Shown here piece by piece: positions 18,027 to 25,918 of a stretch of DNA of 64,000 nucleotides. The stretch is taken from NCBI GenBank assembly GCA_031178355.1, contig JAPSJC010000002.1:56014-120013 (forward strand), given 5' to 3'. Positions within the stretch are counted from its first letter, which is position 1. Each line of letters starts with the position of its first letter. Source of the stretch: Ureibacillus sp. (GTDB lineage: Bacteria > Bacillota > Bacilli > Bacillales_A > Planococcaceae). The notes under the pieces were generated by a model, which was given only the letters and a program-made list of their open reading frames with translations, made no database searches and was not told the DNA's origin. The translations under genes were made by a program, and so were the position numbers.

Positions 18027-18659
18027 TCAAATGGAGTATAAAAATTTTTCTACCCTTTCTAAACTTTCATCATTTCCAATGAAGTAAATGATGTCAAATG
18101 GCTCTATTGTTATATATGGACCTGGGGATATAAATAAATCCTGCCCTCTTTTAACCCCAACAATCGTTGCTGATGTATTTTGCCAAAAATTAATTTCACC
18201 AATTGAGCGCGAAATATATGGTGAATGCCCCAGTATTTCCATCTGAAAAGGAACAAATGGATTTACAGATCTAAACCTTTCAGTTCGACTAACAAGTCGT
18301 TCTGCAACTTCCTGTAGATAATTTAGTTCTTCCTTTTGACGTTTTATACTATCTAACATTTCAATATGAATTTGTTGAATGGATTGTACTTCTAAGAACT
18401 GTTGAACAAATTGCGCCGCTTTTTCGTAAGACTTAATCATTACACCGCTACCCTTAGTTGCTTCAACTATTTCTAAATCTTGTAGAACAGCGATTGCTCT
18501 TCTAGCAGTTTCTGATGACACAGCGTACTGGCTTGCCAACAAAGATCTAGCATAGATTTTTTCACCCACTAAATATTTCTTCTCTACAATTTTCGATGCA
18601 ATGTCTGCTGCAATTTTTGCATATTTAGGTTGTTTTACTTGTACCTTTTTATTTTCCAT
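18027..18659 (-). CDS. busR: BusR-like GntR regulator with RCK_C (TrkA_C) domain
   Basis: A 210-residue transcription factor: winged helix of the GntR type at residues 8-78 (IASKIVEKKYLVGEKIYARS, then SSETARRAIAVLQ recognition helix), a coiled-coil linker (about 85-125) and a C-terminal RCK_C domain (about 130-210, 'TIVGVKRGQDLFISPGP', 'DIIYFIGNDESLERVEKFL'). This architecture is that of BusR of lactic streptococci, a c-di-AMP-activated repressor of a betaine importer. It lies just upstream of opuA in the same direction. Family assignment is strong; c-di-AMP binding is inferred. Confidence 0.85.
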   Translation of the reverse strand: MENKKVQVKQPKYAKIAADIASKIVEKKYLVGEKIYARSLLASQYAVSSETARRAIAVLQDLEIVEATKGSGVMIKSYEKAAQFVQQFLEVQSIQQIHIEMLDSIKRQKEELNYLQEVAERLVSRTERFRSVNPFVPFQMEILGHSPYISRSIGEINFWQNTSATIVGVKRGQDLFISPGPYITIEPFDIIYFIGNDESLERVEKFLYSI

Positions 18660-18806
18660 TTCAATAACCTCTCACGGGCTTACTATAAAATATACTAATT
18701 TTCAATAAGTACTATATTAGATTAATTTAAGTTACTAGTAAAATTTAAGCTTAGTATTTCATCTCGGTCTATCGTTTATCCGAATTTTTATAAAAATAAA
18801 AATGTG

Positions 18807-18837
18807 TTGACCTTAACGCAACGTTAACCTCTATGAT
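18807..18837 (+). promoter_or_regulatory. MerR-type promoter with 19-base spacer and dyad
   Basis: -35 TTGACC (18807-18812) and -10 TATGAT (18832-18837) are separated by 19 bases, too long for normal sigma-A contact. The spacer holds the inverted repeat TTAACG-CAA-CGTTAA. This is the standard arrangement of MerR-activated promoters and suggests autoregulation of the adjacent MerR gene. Confidence 0.82.
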
Positions 18838-18860
18838 TAAATTATCAGGAGGGATCAATG

Positions 18861-19619
18861 ATGGAATATACAATTAGCAAGCTCGCAAAATTAGCTAATG
18901 TTAGCGCGAGAACATTACGCTATTATGATGAGATTAACTTACTAAAACCAACGCGAATTAATTGTTCTGGATACAGAATATACGGGCAAAAGGAAGTTGA
19001 TCGACTACAACAAATTTTGTTCCTTAGAGAATTGGATGTTGATTTAGATACCATTATTTCTATTTTGAACAATCCACAATTCGATAAAACGCAAGCTTTG
19101 CTATCACATTTAAATCAATTACAGCAGAGAAGGTCTCGACTGGAAAAAATAATTGAAACGGTTGAAAATACACTCGCTCATGAGAAAGGGGAAATATTTA
19201 TGTCAAATGAACAAAAGTTTAATGCATTCAAAGATAAATTATTGCAAGAAAATGAAGAAAAATACGGTGGAGAAATTCGCGAAAAGTATGGAGATAAAGC
19301 AGTTGAAGATTCTAATAATAAATTTAAAAACCTCTCGCAAGACCAATACGAGACAATGGTTAAATTAGGGGAAGAAATTTTATCACTATTACCAAAGGCT
19401 GTAAAGACAGGTAATCCAGCATCTCCATTAGCACAAGAATTAGCCTCAAAACATAAACAATGGCTTTCTTTCACTTGGCCAACATATTCTAAAGAAGCTC
19501 ATATTGGTTTAGCTGAAATATACGTTGCTGATGAACGCTTTAAAGCTTACTATGATAAACCCACATCAGGTGGTGCGGAATTTTTAAGGGCTGCAATTGT
19601 TGAGTTTATTAAAAAGTAG
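18861..19619 (+). CDS. MerR family regulator with TipAS drug-binding domain (Mta/TipA-like)
   Basis: A 252-residue regulator. The N-terminal MerR helix-turn-helix is 'YTISKLAKLANVSARTLRYY' and 'DEINLLKP', followed by a dimerisation coiled coil (to about residue 110) and a TipAS-type helical antibiotic-binding domain, with 'QWLSFTWPTYSKEAHIGLAE' as its hallmark. Such proteins activate their own gene and drug-response genes on binding hydrophobic compounds. ATG 18861 has better spacing to AGGAGGG than ATG 18858. The promoter shows the long-spacer MerR architecture. No efflux gene is adjacent. Confidence 0.9.
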   Translation: MEYTISKLAKLANVSARTLRYYDEINLLKPTRINCSGYRIYGQKEVDRLQQILFLRELDVDLDTIISILNNPQFDKTQALLSHLNQLQQRRSRLEKIIETVENTLAHEKGEIFMSNEQKFNAFKDKLLQENEEKYGGEIREKYGDKAVEDSNNKFKNLSQDQYETMVKLGEEILSLLPKAVKTGNPASPLAQELASKHKQWLSFTWPTYSKEAHIGLAEIYVADERFKAYYDKPTSGGAEFLRAAIVEFIKK

Positions 19620-19628
19620 ATAGTTCGT

Positions 19629-19672
19629 AAGCATGGTCATTACATTCATTATTATGTGTAATTGCCATGCTT
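19629..19672 (+). terminator. Terminator after the MerR gene
   Basis: AAGCATGG/CCATGCTT outer stem with an inner ATTACA/TGTAAT helix, followed by TTTAATTATTTT. Confidence 0.75.
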
Positions 19673-19808
19673 TAATTATTTTCCCTTTGTGTCTCGAATG
19701 ATTTTTAGCTATTTGGAAAGTATAAAAAGAAACTTAGTTTAATGGGAGTAAAATTATATTGGGCTAAATTGAACTGTCAAACTGATCGTCAAAAGGAGAT
19801 CTTCAACA

Positions 19809-20486
19809 ATGCAAAATCATGAAAAAAAATTGATGAAAACCCAATTTGAATATGACAATCAGGATTACGAAATCCTAAACAGATGTCCTCATTGTAACTT
19901 AGATATACACCCAACAGTTCAAAATACGTATTTGTTTGAAAACAATACTTACAAAGTTATTGTACTTTCGTTAGCATGCCCTTCTTGCAAAAGAGATTTC
20001 TTTATTTTGAATGACTTTCGTGACATGCAAATTATTAATGAAAAATTCATTATGTCCATCCCTAAATATGGATTCGCAGAAAATACTCTTGTGAAAAATA
20101 CTTCTCAAAAGTTCCAAGATTTATATATGCAATCCATAAATTCCGAATTACTTGGACATTATGATATTTCCTTTTTCGGCTATATTAAATCACTTGAAAT
20201 ATTAATTAAAGAAATTGCCATATTAGAACATCCAGAATCGGAAGATGTCATTCTTTTTTCTAATCTAATATCTTGTTTAGAACAATTTCATGCTACAAAC
20301 ATGCACCTGTTTTCAAAAAAACTTTTAGAAGTCTTAAAAAATGATTACTTGTACTATTATAAAACGGAGCAATTCTATAAATCCTCTGACTTAGTTAAGG
20401 ATTGTATAGACTATTTTTTACTATATCTTGAGATGCTATTGAAAACATTAAAATTAGATGATCATAGTAGTACAGACTTTAATTAA
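19809..20486 (+). CDS. Uncharacterised zinc-ribbon protein (225 aa)
   Basis: A 225-residue soluble protein. Two CPxC pairs, 'CPHCNLD' near residue 27 and 'CPSCKRDFF' near residue 59, form a likely zinc ribbon. The C-terminal two thirds is helical with 'FFGYIKSLEILIKEIAILEH', resembling DUF4145-like or HEPN-type helical bundles found in phage-defence and RNase proteins, though I cannot confirm that. AAAGGAG lies 11 bases before the ATG. It is a single gene with its own terminator. Confidence 0.65.
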   Translation: MQNHEKKLMKTQFEYDNQDYEILNRCPHCNLDIHPTVQNTYLFENNTYKVIVLSLACPSCKRDFFILNDFRDMQIINEKFIMSIPKYGFAENTLVKNTSQKFQDLYMQSINSELLGHYDISFFGYIKSLEILIKEIAILEHPESEDVILFSNLISCLEQFHATNMHLFSKKLLEVLKNDYLYYYKTEQFYKSSDLVKDCIDYFLLYLEMLLKTLKLDDHSSTDFN

Positions 20487-20487
20487 T

Positions 20488-20518
20488 AAGGGGTCTAAAC
20501 ATAACCCCTTAATTTTTT
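20488..20518 (+). terminator. Terminator after the zinc-ribbon gene
   Basis: AAGGGGT pairs with ACCCCTT, followed by AATTTTTT. Confidence 0.85.
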
Positions 20519-20577
20519 ATCGGCCTTCAAACTATATTAATATAATAATTTGTTGTAGGGAAATGAAATGTAACTCT

Positions 20578-20691
20578 TCATTCTTCCCAAATTATATCCG
20601 CTACTTGAAGCACATCATATAAGTACCCTCTCATAGACTGTACGATCACATCACTGTATGTTTTCGAATATAAAAAGCTCTTTTTGCGCAT
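20578..20691 (-). CDS. Possible small protein (37 aa), too short for the track
   Basis: On the minus strand an ORF MRKKSFLYSKTYSDV... ends VADIIWEE; GAAGGGA lies 9 bases before ATG 20691. An in-frame ATG at 20718 would give 46 residues but has no ribosome site. It fills most of the 313-base gap before bpsA. The composition (basic start, amphipathic helix, acidic end) looks protein-like, but there is no homology I recognise. Confidence 0.3.
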   Translation of the reverse strand: MRKKSFLYSKTYSDVIVQSMRGYLYDVLQVADIIWEE

Positions 20692-20799
20692 ATGATCATT
20701 TCCCTTCAGTCTACTCATGTTGTTAGTTTAGTAGGCTCAATCTCTGCATATTTGAATCATTGATGGAGAAACTACAAAAATGAAAGGAGATATCATTTC

Positions 20800-21882
20800 A
20801 TGCCTAAAATAGCTTCTGTGAGTGTATATGAACCACCGTATTCAATTAAACAATCTAATTTAGAACTTTTAACAAGAGAGCTATTTCGTGATAAATTTCA
20901 ACAATTTGACAGATTATTACGTGTATTTGAAAACGGAGAAATTGAATCACGACAATTTTGTGTTCCCATTGACTGGTATAAAGAAGACCATACATTTGAA
21001 GAACGGAATAACCTTTACATTGAATTAGCAACAAAATATGCAGTAAATGTCATTCATAAATGTCTTCAAAACTTATACTTCCTTGAACAACCCATTTTAC
21101 CTGAAGAAATTGATGCAATTATTTTTGTAAGCAGTTCTGGTTTCTCTACGCCAAGTATTGATGCACGAGTTATGAATCATATTCAATTTTCCGACCGACT
21201 AAAAAGAATACCTATTTGGGGACTCGGTTGTGCAGGAGGTGCATCTGGCATAAGTAGAGCATTCGACTACTGTTCTGCGCATCCTAACGATAAAGTACTT
21301 GTAGTTTGTGTTGAACTGTGTAGTTTATCTTTCCAAAAAAATGACTACTCGAAAAGTAACCTTGTAGGTGCCTCTCTATTTGCAGATGGAGTAGCTTGCG
21401 CACTAATATGTGGAGATGAAGTCAAAATTAATAACAAAAAAACTGTTCCCTACATATTAAATAGCGCTTCTAAATGGATGCCAAACTCTGAAAATGTGAT
21501 GGGTTGGGATATTAAAAACGACGGTTTGCATGTTATTTTTTCTAAAGACATTCCTTCCATCATATCTAGTTGGTTAGGTCCATTTATTCATCAATTTTTA
21601 GAAGAGAATGAGTTAGTACAAAATCACATTGCTCATTTTGTGGCACATCCTGGGGGCAAGAAAGTACTTAACGCATATAAAGAAGCTCTTAATTTAAAGG
21701 AGCAGCATACAGAGTTTTCTCGCGAAATATTAAGAAAGCATGGTAATATGTCTTCTCCAACCGTACTTTATGTACTCGAAAAGTATATGTTAAATGAATG
21801 TAATGCAGGAGATTACGGATTAATGGTTGCTTTAGGGCCAGGTTTTAGTGGAGAAGCAGTTTTACTTCAATGGAGGGATTAA
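20800..21882 (+). CDS. bpsA: Type III polyketide synthase (alkylpyrone synthase)
   Basis: A 360-residue chalcone-synthase-fold enzyme. The catalytic triad is visible: Cys in 'GLGCAGGASG' near residue 148, His in 'FVAHPGGKK' near residue 286 and Asn in 'HGNMSSPT' near residue 316. B. subtilis BpsA (BcsA) condenses long-chain acyl-CoA with malonyl-CoA to triketide pyrones. AAAGGAG precedes ATG. The BpsB-type methyltransferase follows after one base, so the operon should make methylated alkylpyrones. Length (about 365 in B. subtilis) fits. Confidence 0.93.
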   Translation: MPKIASVSVYEPPYSIKQSNLELLTRELFRDKFQQFDRLLRVFENGEIESRQFCVPIDWYKEDHTFEERNNLYIELATKYAVNVIHKCLQNLYFLEQPILPEEIDAIIFVSSSGFSTPSIDARVMNHIQFSDRLKRIPIWGLGCAGGASGISRAFDYCSAHPNDKVLVVCVELCSLSFQKNDYSKSNLVGASLFADGVACALICGDEVKINNKKTVPYILNSASKWMPNSENVMGWDIKNDGLHVIFSKDIPSIISSWLGPFIHQFLEENELVQNHIAHFVAHPGGKKVLNAYKEALNLKEQHTEFSREILRKHGNMSSPTVLYVLEKYMLNECNAGDYGLMVALGPGFSGEAVLLQWRD

Positions 21883-21883
21883 G

Positions 21884-22429
21884 TTGAGTATCTTCATGTT
21901 CGTCGTGTCATTCGTTATTTTACAAAGACTTATTGAACTAGTTATAGCGAAAAGAAATGAAACGATGATGTTAGCCAAAGGGGCTTTCGAGGTTGGAGCA
22001 GAACACTATCCTTATATGATTGCACTCCATGTGTCATTTTTCGTTAGTTTAATCTTTGAAGTGCTGTTCTTTCAAACTACCTTATCAGCCCTGTTTCCTT
22101 TCTTATTTATATTATTTATGATAGTTCAATGTATCCGCGTATGGTCCCTTATGTCGTTAGGCCAATTTTGGAATACTAAAATAATTATACTACCAGGTGC
22201 AAATGTTGTTAAAAGAGGACCATATAAACTATTTCGACATCCAAATTATTTCGTTGTTTGTTCAGAAATATTAATATTGCCTCTGATGTTTAATGCATAT
22301 TTTACTGCCTTAACATTTACTATATTAAATATAGCCATGCTCTCTATTAGAATTCCAATCGAAGAGAAAGCTTTAATGAATTCAACAAATTATAATCAAC
22401 AATTTAAGAAGAAGGTTTCAGCATCATGA
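21884..22429 (+). CDS. bpsB: BpsB-like isoprenylcysteine carboxyl methyltransferase family protein
   Basis: A 181-residue integral membrane methyltransferase (ICMT/PEMT fold) with about five membrane helices and the SAM-binding 'RHPNYFVV' motif near residue 123. B. subtilis BpsB (YpbQ) methylates the alkylpyrones made by BpsA. The track start (GTG 21848) lies inside bpsA; TTG at 21884 comes right after the bpsA stop with GGAGGG at good spacing and is chosen. A 12-bp hairpin overlaps the stop codon. Confidence 0.88.
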   Translation: MSIFMFVVSFVILQRLIELVIAKRNETMMLAKGAFEVGAEHYPYMIALHVSFFVSLIFEVLFFQTTLSALFPFLFILFMIVQCIRVWSLMSLGQFWNTKIIILPGANVVKRGPYKLFRHPNYFVVCSEILILPLMFNAYFTALTFTILNIAMLSIRIPIEEKALMNSTNYNQQFKKKVSAS

Positions 22430-22444
22430 TTTTGATGCTGAAAC
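22415..22444 (+). terminator. Hairpin overlapping the bpsB stop codon
   Basis: GTTTCAGCATCA pairs exactly with TGATGCTGAAAC around TGATTT; the bpsB TGA lies in the loop. No T-run follows, so termination may be weak or factor-assisted. Confidence 0.6.
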
Positions 22445-22808
22445 ATAAAATACTATAGAATACCACTCCATATCCCCTAATTTAGCCTCTATAAAAATTA
22501 TTTATAATTATTAGAAATTATAGTTTTTAAAGCGTATAATTAAAATAATACATCACACTATTTCCATGAATTTTTAGCCCGTACTTACCTTATTTGTTTG
22601 GTAAAGAACTATTAAATTTCTTTAATACACTATTTAAGGCAAAATATATTCTTACATACATTTTGTTGCTCAAAATTTTAAAAAGAGCTGTTGATAATTA
22701 TGTCATTTATATTATGATAAGATTGATAAGCAACTTTAGATATGATAAACAACTTTGAAAATACATCATGTTACGAATTATATTTTGTTTGTGTGTTTGT
22801 ATTTTGTG
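22445..22808. other. AT-rich gap before yjlC
   Basis: About 360 bases, very AT-rich, without an ORF of note. Its right end holds the yjlC-ndh promoter and Rex-like palindrome (listed separately). Confidence 0.5.
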
Positions 22809-22852
22809 TGAAAATAATTTTCAAACTCTAAAGATTTTTAGTCTGTTATAGA
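22809..22852 (+). promoter_or_regulatory. yjlC-ndh promoter with Rex-like palindrome
   Basis: TGAAAATAATTTTCA (22809-22823) is a perfect 15-base palindrome within TTTTGTGTGAAAA..., close to the Rex consensus TTGTGAA-N-TTCACAA. An extended -10, TGTTATAGA, lies at 22844-22852. The palindrome covers or abuts the -35 position, suiting a repressor. In B. subtilis yjlC-ndh is repressed by Rex when NADH is low. Confidence 0.55.
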
Positions 22853-22866
22853 AAAGGAGAATAGAA

Positions 22867-23286
22867 ATGTCAGAAGAATTGATTAGCCAAACTCAGTCTA
22901 CAGCTACAAGCACGAAGGATCTACTAGATCAATTATTAAAGCCTGAAGTTCAGGAATCACTTACAACTTTAGTTGAACAATTACCTAAATTAGCAGAGGT
23001 AGTAACTTTATTAACAAAAGCATATGACTTTGCTCAATTGGTTGCAACAGATGATGTACTGAAAAACGACACAGTTAGTGCGGTTAAAGAAATGGCTGAA
23101 CCTGTTATTGGAACAGTTAAAAATGTAGCTGCAAACGCTATAGAAGCAAAAGAGCGTGCTGAATCTTCTAACGAATCTGTTGGTATTTTCGGTGTATTAA
23201 AACTATTAAAAGATCCAGAAGTTCAAAATTTATTGCGTTTTGTTAATGCATTTCTTCAAGTATCTGCTGAGCGTAAAAATCAATAA
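22867..23286 (+). CDS. yjlC: DUF1641 protein, YjlC-like, partner of NADH dehydrogenase
   Basis: A 139-residue helical protein ending with the DUF1641 motif 'GVLKLLKDPEVQNLLRFVNAFLQ'. In B. subtilis YjlC is encoded with the type II NADH dehydrogenase Ndh, as here (46-base gap). Its biochemical role is not settled; a partner or membrane-recruiting function is inferred from the constant pairing. AAGGAG precedes ATG. The N-terminal third is Thr/Ser/Gln-rich and probably flexible. Confidence 0.9.
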   Translation: MSEELISQTQSTATSTKDLLDQLLKPEVQESLTTLVEQLPKLAEVVTLLTKAYDFAQLVATDDVLKNDTVSAVKEMAEPVIGTVKNVAANAIEAKERAESSNESVGIFGVLKLLKDPEVQNLLRFVNAFLQVSAERKNQ

Positions 23287-23332
23287 TTATTCGTTTATAT
23301 AAATATTTAAAGTCAAGGACGGAGGATAAATC

Positions 23333-24517
23333 ATGTCAAAAGAAATCGTCATCTTAGGTGCAGGTTACGGCGGTTTACTAACTGCTCAAACATTACGTAA
23401 ACACCTGAGTAAAGATGAAGCGAAAATTACTGTGGTGAATAAATATCCAACCCACCAATTAATTACTGAATTACACCGTTTAGCTGGTGGAACAATTGCT
23501 GAAAAGGCAATCTCTTTCCCACTAGAAACGCTATTTAAAGGAAAAGACGTTAACCTTGTTATCCAAGAAGTAAAATCTTTCTCAGTAGCTAATAAAGAAG
23601 TTTATCTAAATAATGGCTCTGTCATTTCTTACGACATGCTAGTTGTCGCTCTAGGAAGCCAAACAGGATTCTTTGGTATTCCTGGATTAGAAGAAAACAG
23701 TATGGTATTAAAATCAGTTGAAGATGCTATTAAAATTAATAACCATATAGAAAGTAAAATTGCTGCCTTTGCAAAATCTAATGATCCTGCAGATGGAACA
23801 ATCGTAATTGGTGGTGGCGGTTTAACAGGGGTTGAACTTGTAGGTGAAATCGTAGACAAACTACCAAAAACAGCAGAAAAATATGGAGTTGACTTCAAGG
23901 ATATCACTATTAAACTAGTTGAAGCTGGTCCGAAAATTCTACCTGTTTTACCAGACGATTTGATTCAACGTGCTACTGAATCTCTTTCAAAACGTGGGGT
24001 TGAATTCTTAACTGGACTTCCTGTAACTGGGGTTGAAGGCAACGTTATCTCGTTGAAAGATGGTTCAACAATTACATCAAACACATTTGTATGGACTGGT
24101 GGAGTAGCTGCCCTTCCTCTAGTACAAGAGTCAGGTCTTGAATGTGACCGTGGTAAAGCAACAATCGACGAATATTTACGCTCTAAATCTCATCAAGATG
24201 TATTTGTTGTTGGCGACGCTTCTGTTTCACTTCCTGCAGATGGTGGCCGTCCATTATATGCACCAACTGCGCAAAACGCTTGGCAAATGGGAGAATTCTG
24301 TGGCTACAATATTTTCGCTACAATCAGAGGTCAAAAATTACGAGAATTTTCTCCAATTGATTCTGGTACTCTAGCAAGTTTAGGACGTAAAGATGGAGTA
24401 GCAACTGTAGGCGCAAACAAAATCCCACTTAAAGGTCTACCTGCTTCATTAATGAAAGAAGCAAGCCATGTACGTTATTTAGCACATATTAAAGCATTAT
24501 TTGGCTTAGCTTATTAA
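23333..24517 (+). CDS. ndh: Type II NADH dehydrogenase
   Basis: A 394-residue peripheral membrane flavoprotein passing electrons from NADH to menaquinone without pumping protons. The FAD-binding dinucleotide motif is 'GAGYGGLLTA' at residues 8-17, the NADH motif 'IGGGGLTGVELVGE' near residue 162, and the second FAD contact 'VFVVGDASVSLPA' near residue 292. Near-identical blocks to B. subtilis Ndh (LASLGRKD, PLKGLPASLMKEAS) and the same length make the call secure. GGAGG precedes ATG. A terminator closes the yjlC-ndh operon. Confidence 0.96.
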   Translation: MSKEIVILGAGYGGLLTAQTLRKHLSKDEAKITVVNKYPTHQLITELHRLAGGTIAEKAISFPLETLFKGKDVNLVIQEVKSFSVANKEVYLNNGSVISYDMLVVALGSQTGFFGIPGLEENSMVLKSVEDAIKINNHIESKIAAFAKSNDPADGTIVIGGGGLTGVELVGEIVDKLPKTAEKYGVDFKDITIKLVEAGPKILPVLPDDLIQRATESLSKRGVEFLTGLPVTGVEGNVISLKDGSTITSNTFVWTGGVAALPLVQESGLECDRGKATIDEYLRSKSHQDVFVVGDASVSLPADGGRPLYAPTAQNAWQMGEFCGYNIFATIRGQKLREFSPIDSGTLASLGRKDGVATVGANKIPLKGLPASLMKEASHVRYLAHIKALFGLAY

Positions 24518-24539
24518 TTTACTATAACAACAATTCTAA

Positions 24540-24569
24540 AATGTCGATTCCCGAGAATCGGCATTTTTT
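24540..24569 (+). terminator. Terminator of yjlC-ndh
   Basis: ATGTCGATTC pairs with GAATCGGCAT (one wobble), followed by a T-run. Confidence 0.85.
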
Positions 24570-24667
24570 ATACTTACTTATGTTCTTAAATTCTTAATAT
24601 TAGGGTAAAAATTATAATAGTACATACATACGAAGAGTACCTACGAAAGAAAAAGGTGTGAAGCACA

Positions 24668-25876
24668 ATGAGTAGCCTAAATGACCGCCACAATATTCCA
24701 ATTTATCCGATTATGATTGCTATAGGAATAGGTCATCTAATCAATGATACGATGCAGTCCGTCGTTCCTGCTATGTTCCCAATTTTCTCAAGAGATTTAG
24801 GATTAACTTTTACCCAACTTGGGGTAATTACATTTGTGTTAAATATGGTAGCATCCTCCTTACAACCTGTAGTTGGATTTTTAAGTGATAAAAAACCAAT
24901 GCCCTATGCTTTGCCTATTGGAATGATTAGCTCTTTTATCGGCATATTAATCCTTATATTTGTAAAGCAATATTGGATAATTATTATTGCGGTTATCTTT
25001 TTAGGTTTTGGCTCTGCAATCTTCCATCCAGAAGGGTCAAAGGTGTCATTTATGTCCGCCGGAAATAAGAGGGGGCTTTCACAATCAATATACCAAGTAG
25101 GAGGAAATTCTGGACAAGCACTTGCCCCACTTATTAGTGCATTTATTTTAGGTGTTCTGGGACAACGTGGTGCTGCAATTGTATTACTATTTACGGCAGT
25201 TGGCATTGCCTTACTTTTTAAAATTTCAAGGTGGTATGTTCGTCAATTAGAAGCTGAGAAGACTTCTAAGAAAAATAAAAAACTGCTAGTTTCTTCACTA
25301 CCAGCCCTTACAAAAAAACAAGTTGTTATTGCCATTGCTTTGTTATTCATCGTTATTTTTGCTCGTTCATTTTACACAACGAATATTACAAACTTTTACG
25401 TTTTTTACTTAATGGATCATTATGATTTAACGATTCAGTCTGGACAAATATTAATCTTTATCTTTTTGGCTGTTGGAGTGGTAGGTACATTCTTTGGTGG
25501 GTCACTTTCAGATCGAATTGGACGAAAAAATGTAATATTACTTTCTGTAGTTGTTCCAATGCCATTTTGTTTAGTATTACCCTATGTACCACTTTGGCTT
25601 GTTCCGGTATTTTTAATTATCATAGGAACATTGATAATGATTAGTTTCTCCGTAACAGTCATTTACGCACAAGAACTAGTACCGACAAAGATAGGAACTA
25701 TGGCTGGTTTAACAACTGGTTTTGCATTCGGCATGGGAGCGGTTGGAGGAGTAGTCATCGGAGTGCTAATTGATATTATTGGTATTGCTTTTACAATGCA
25801 AATTGTATCTATTATCCCTCTACTATTAACCGTCTCCTTCTTCCTGCCAAAAGACAAGGTTGAAAAACTCGCTTAA
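24668..25876 (+). CDS. MFS transporter of the fosmidomycin-resistance (Fsr) type, YfnC-like
   Basis: A 402-residue 12-helix major facilitator. 'GHLINDTMQSVVPAMFPIF' near residue 22 and the 'GGSLSDRIGRKN' loop between helices 8 and 9 are family features. E. coli Fsr exports fosmidomycin; B. subtilis YfnC is the nearest relative by style. The true substrate is unknown. AAAGGTGTGAAGC precedes ATG. Monocistronic, ending in a bidirectional terminator shared with the convergent DedA gene. Confidence 0.88.
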   Translation: MSSLNDRHNIPIYPIMIAIGIGHLINDTMQSVVPAMFPIFSRDLGLTFTQLGVITFVLNMVASSLQPVVGFLSDKKPMPYALPIGMISSFIGILILIFVKQYWIIIIAVIFLGFGSAIFHPEGSKVSFMSAGNKRGLSQSIYQVGGNSGQALAPLISAFILGVLGQRGAAIVLLFTAVGIALLFKISRWYVRQLEAEKTSKKNKKLLVSSLPALTKKQVVIAIALLFIVIFARSFYTTNITNFYVFYLMDHYDLTIQSGQILIFIFLAVGVVGTFFGGSLSDRIGRKNVILLSVVVPMPFCLVLPYVPLWLVPVFLIIIGTLIMISFSVTVIYAQELVPTKIGTMAGLTTGFAFGMGAVGGVVIGVLIDIIGIAFTMQIVSIIPLLLTVSFFLPKDKVEKLA

Positions 25877-25884
25877 ATCATAAA

Positions 25885-25916
25885 AGGAGCTGAAATGATA
25901 TTTTCAGCTCCTAATC
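25885..25916. terminator. Bidirectional terminator between the MFS and DedA genes
   Basis: AGGAGCTGAAA pairs with TTTCAGCTCCT around a short loop, with A-run left and T-rich right side. Confidence 0.85.
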
Positions 25917-25918
25917 TT

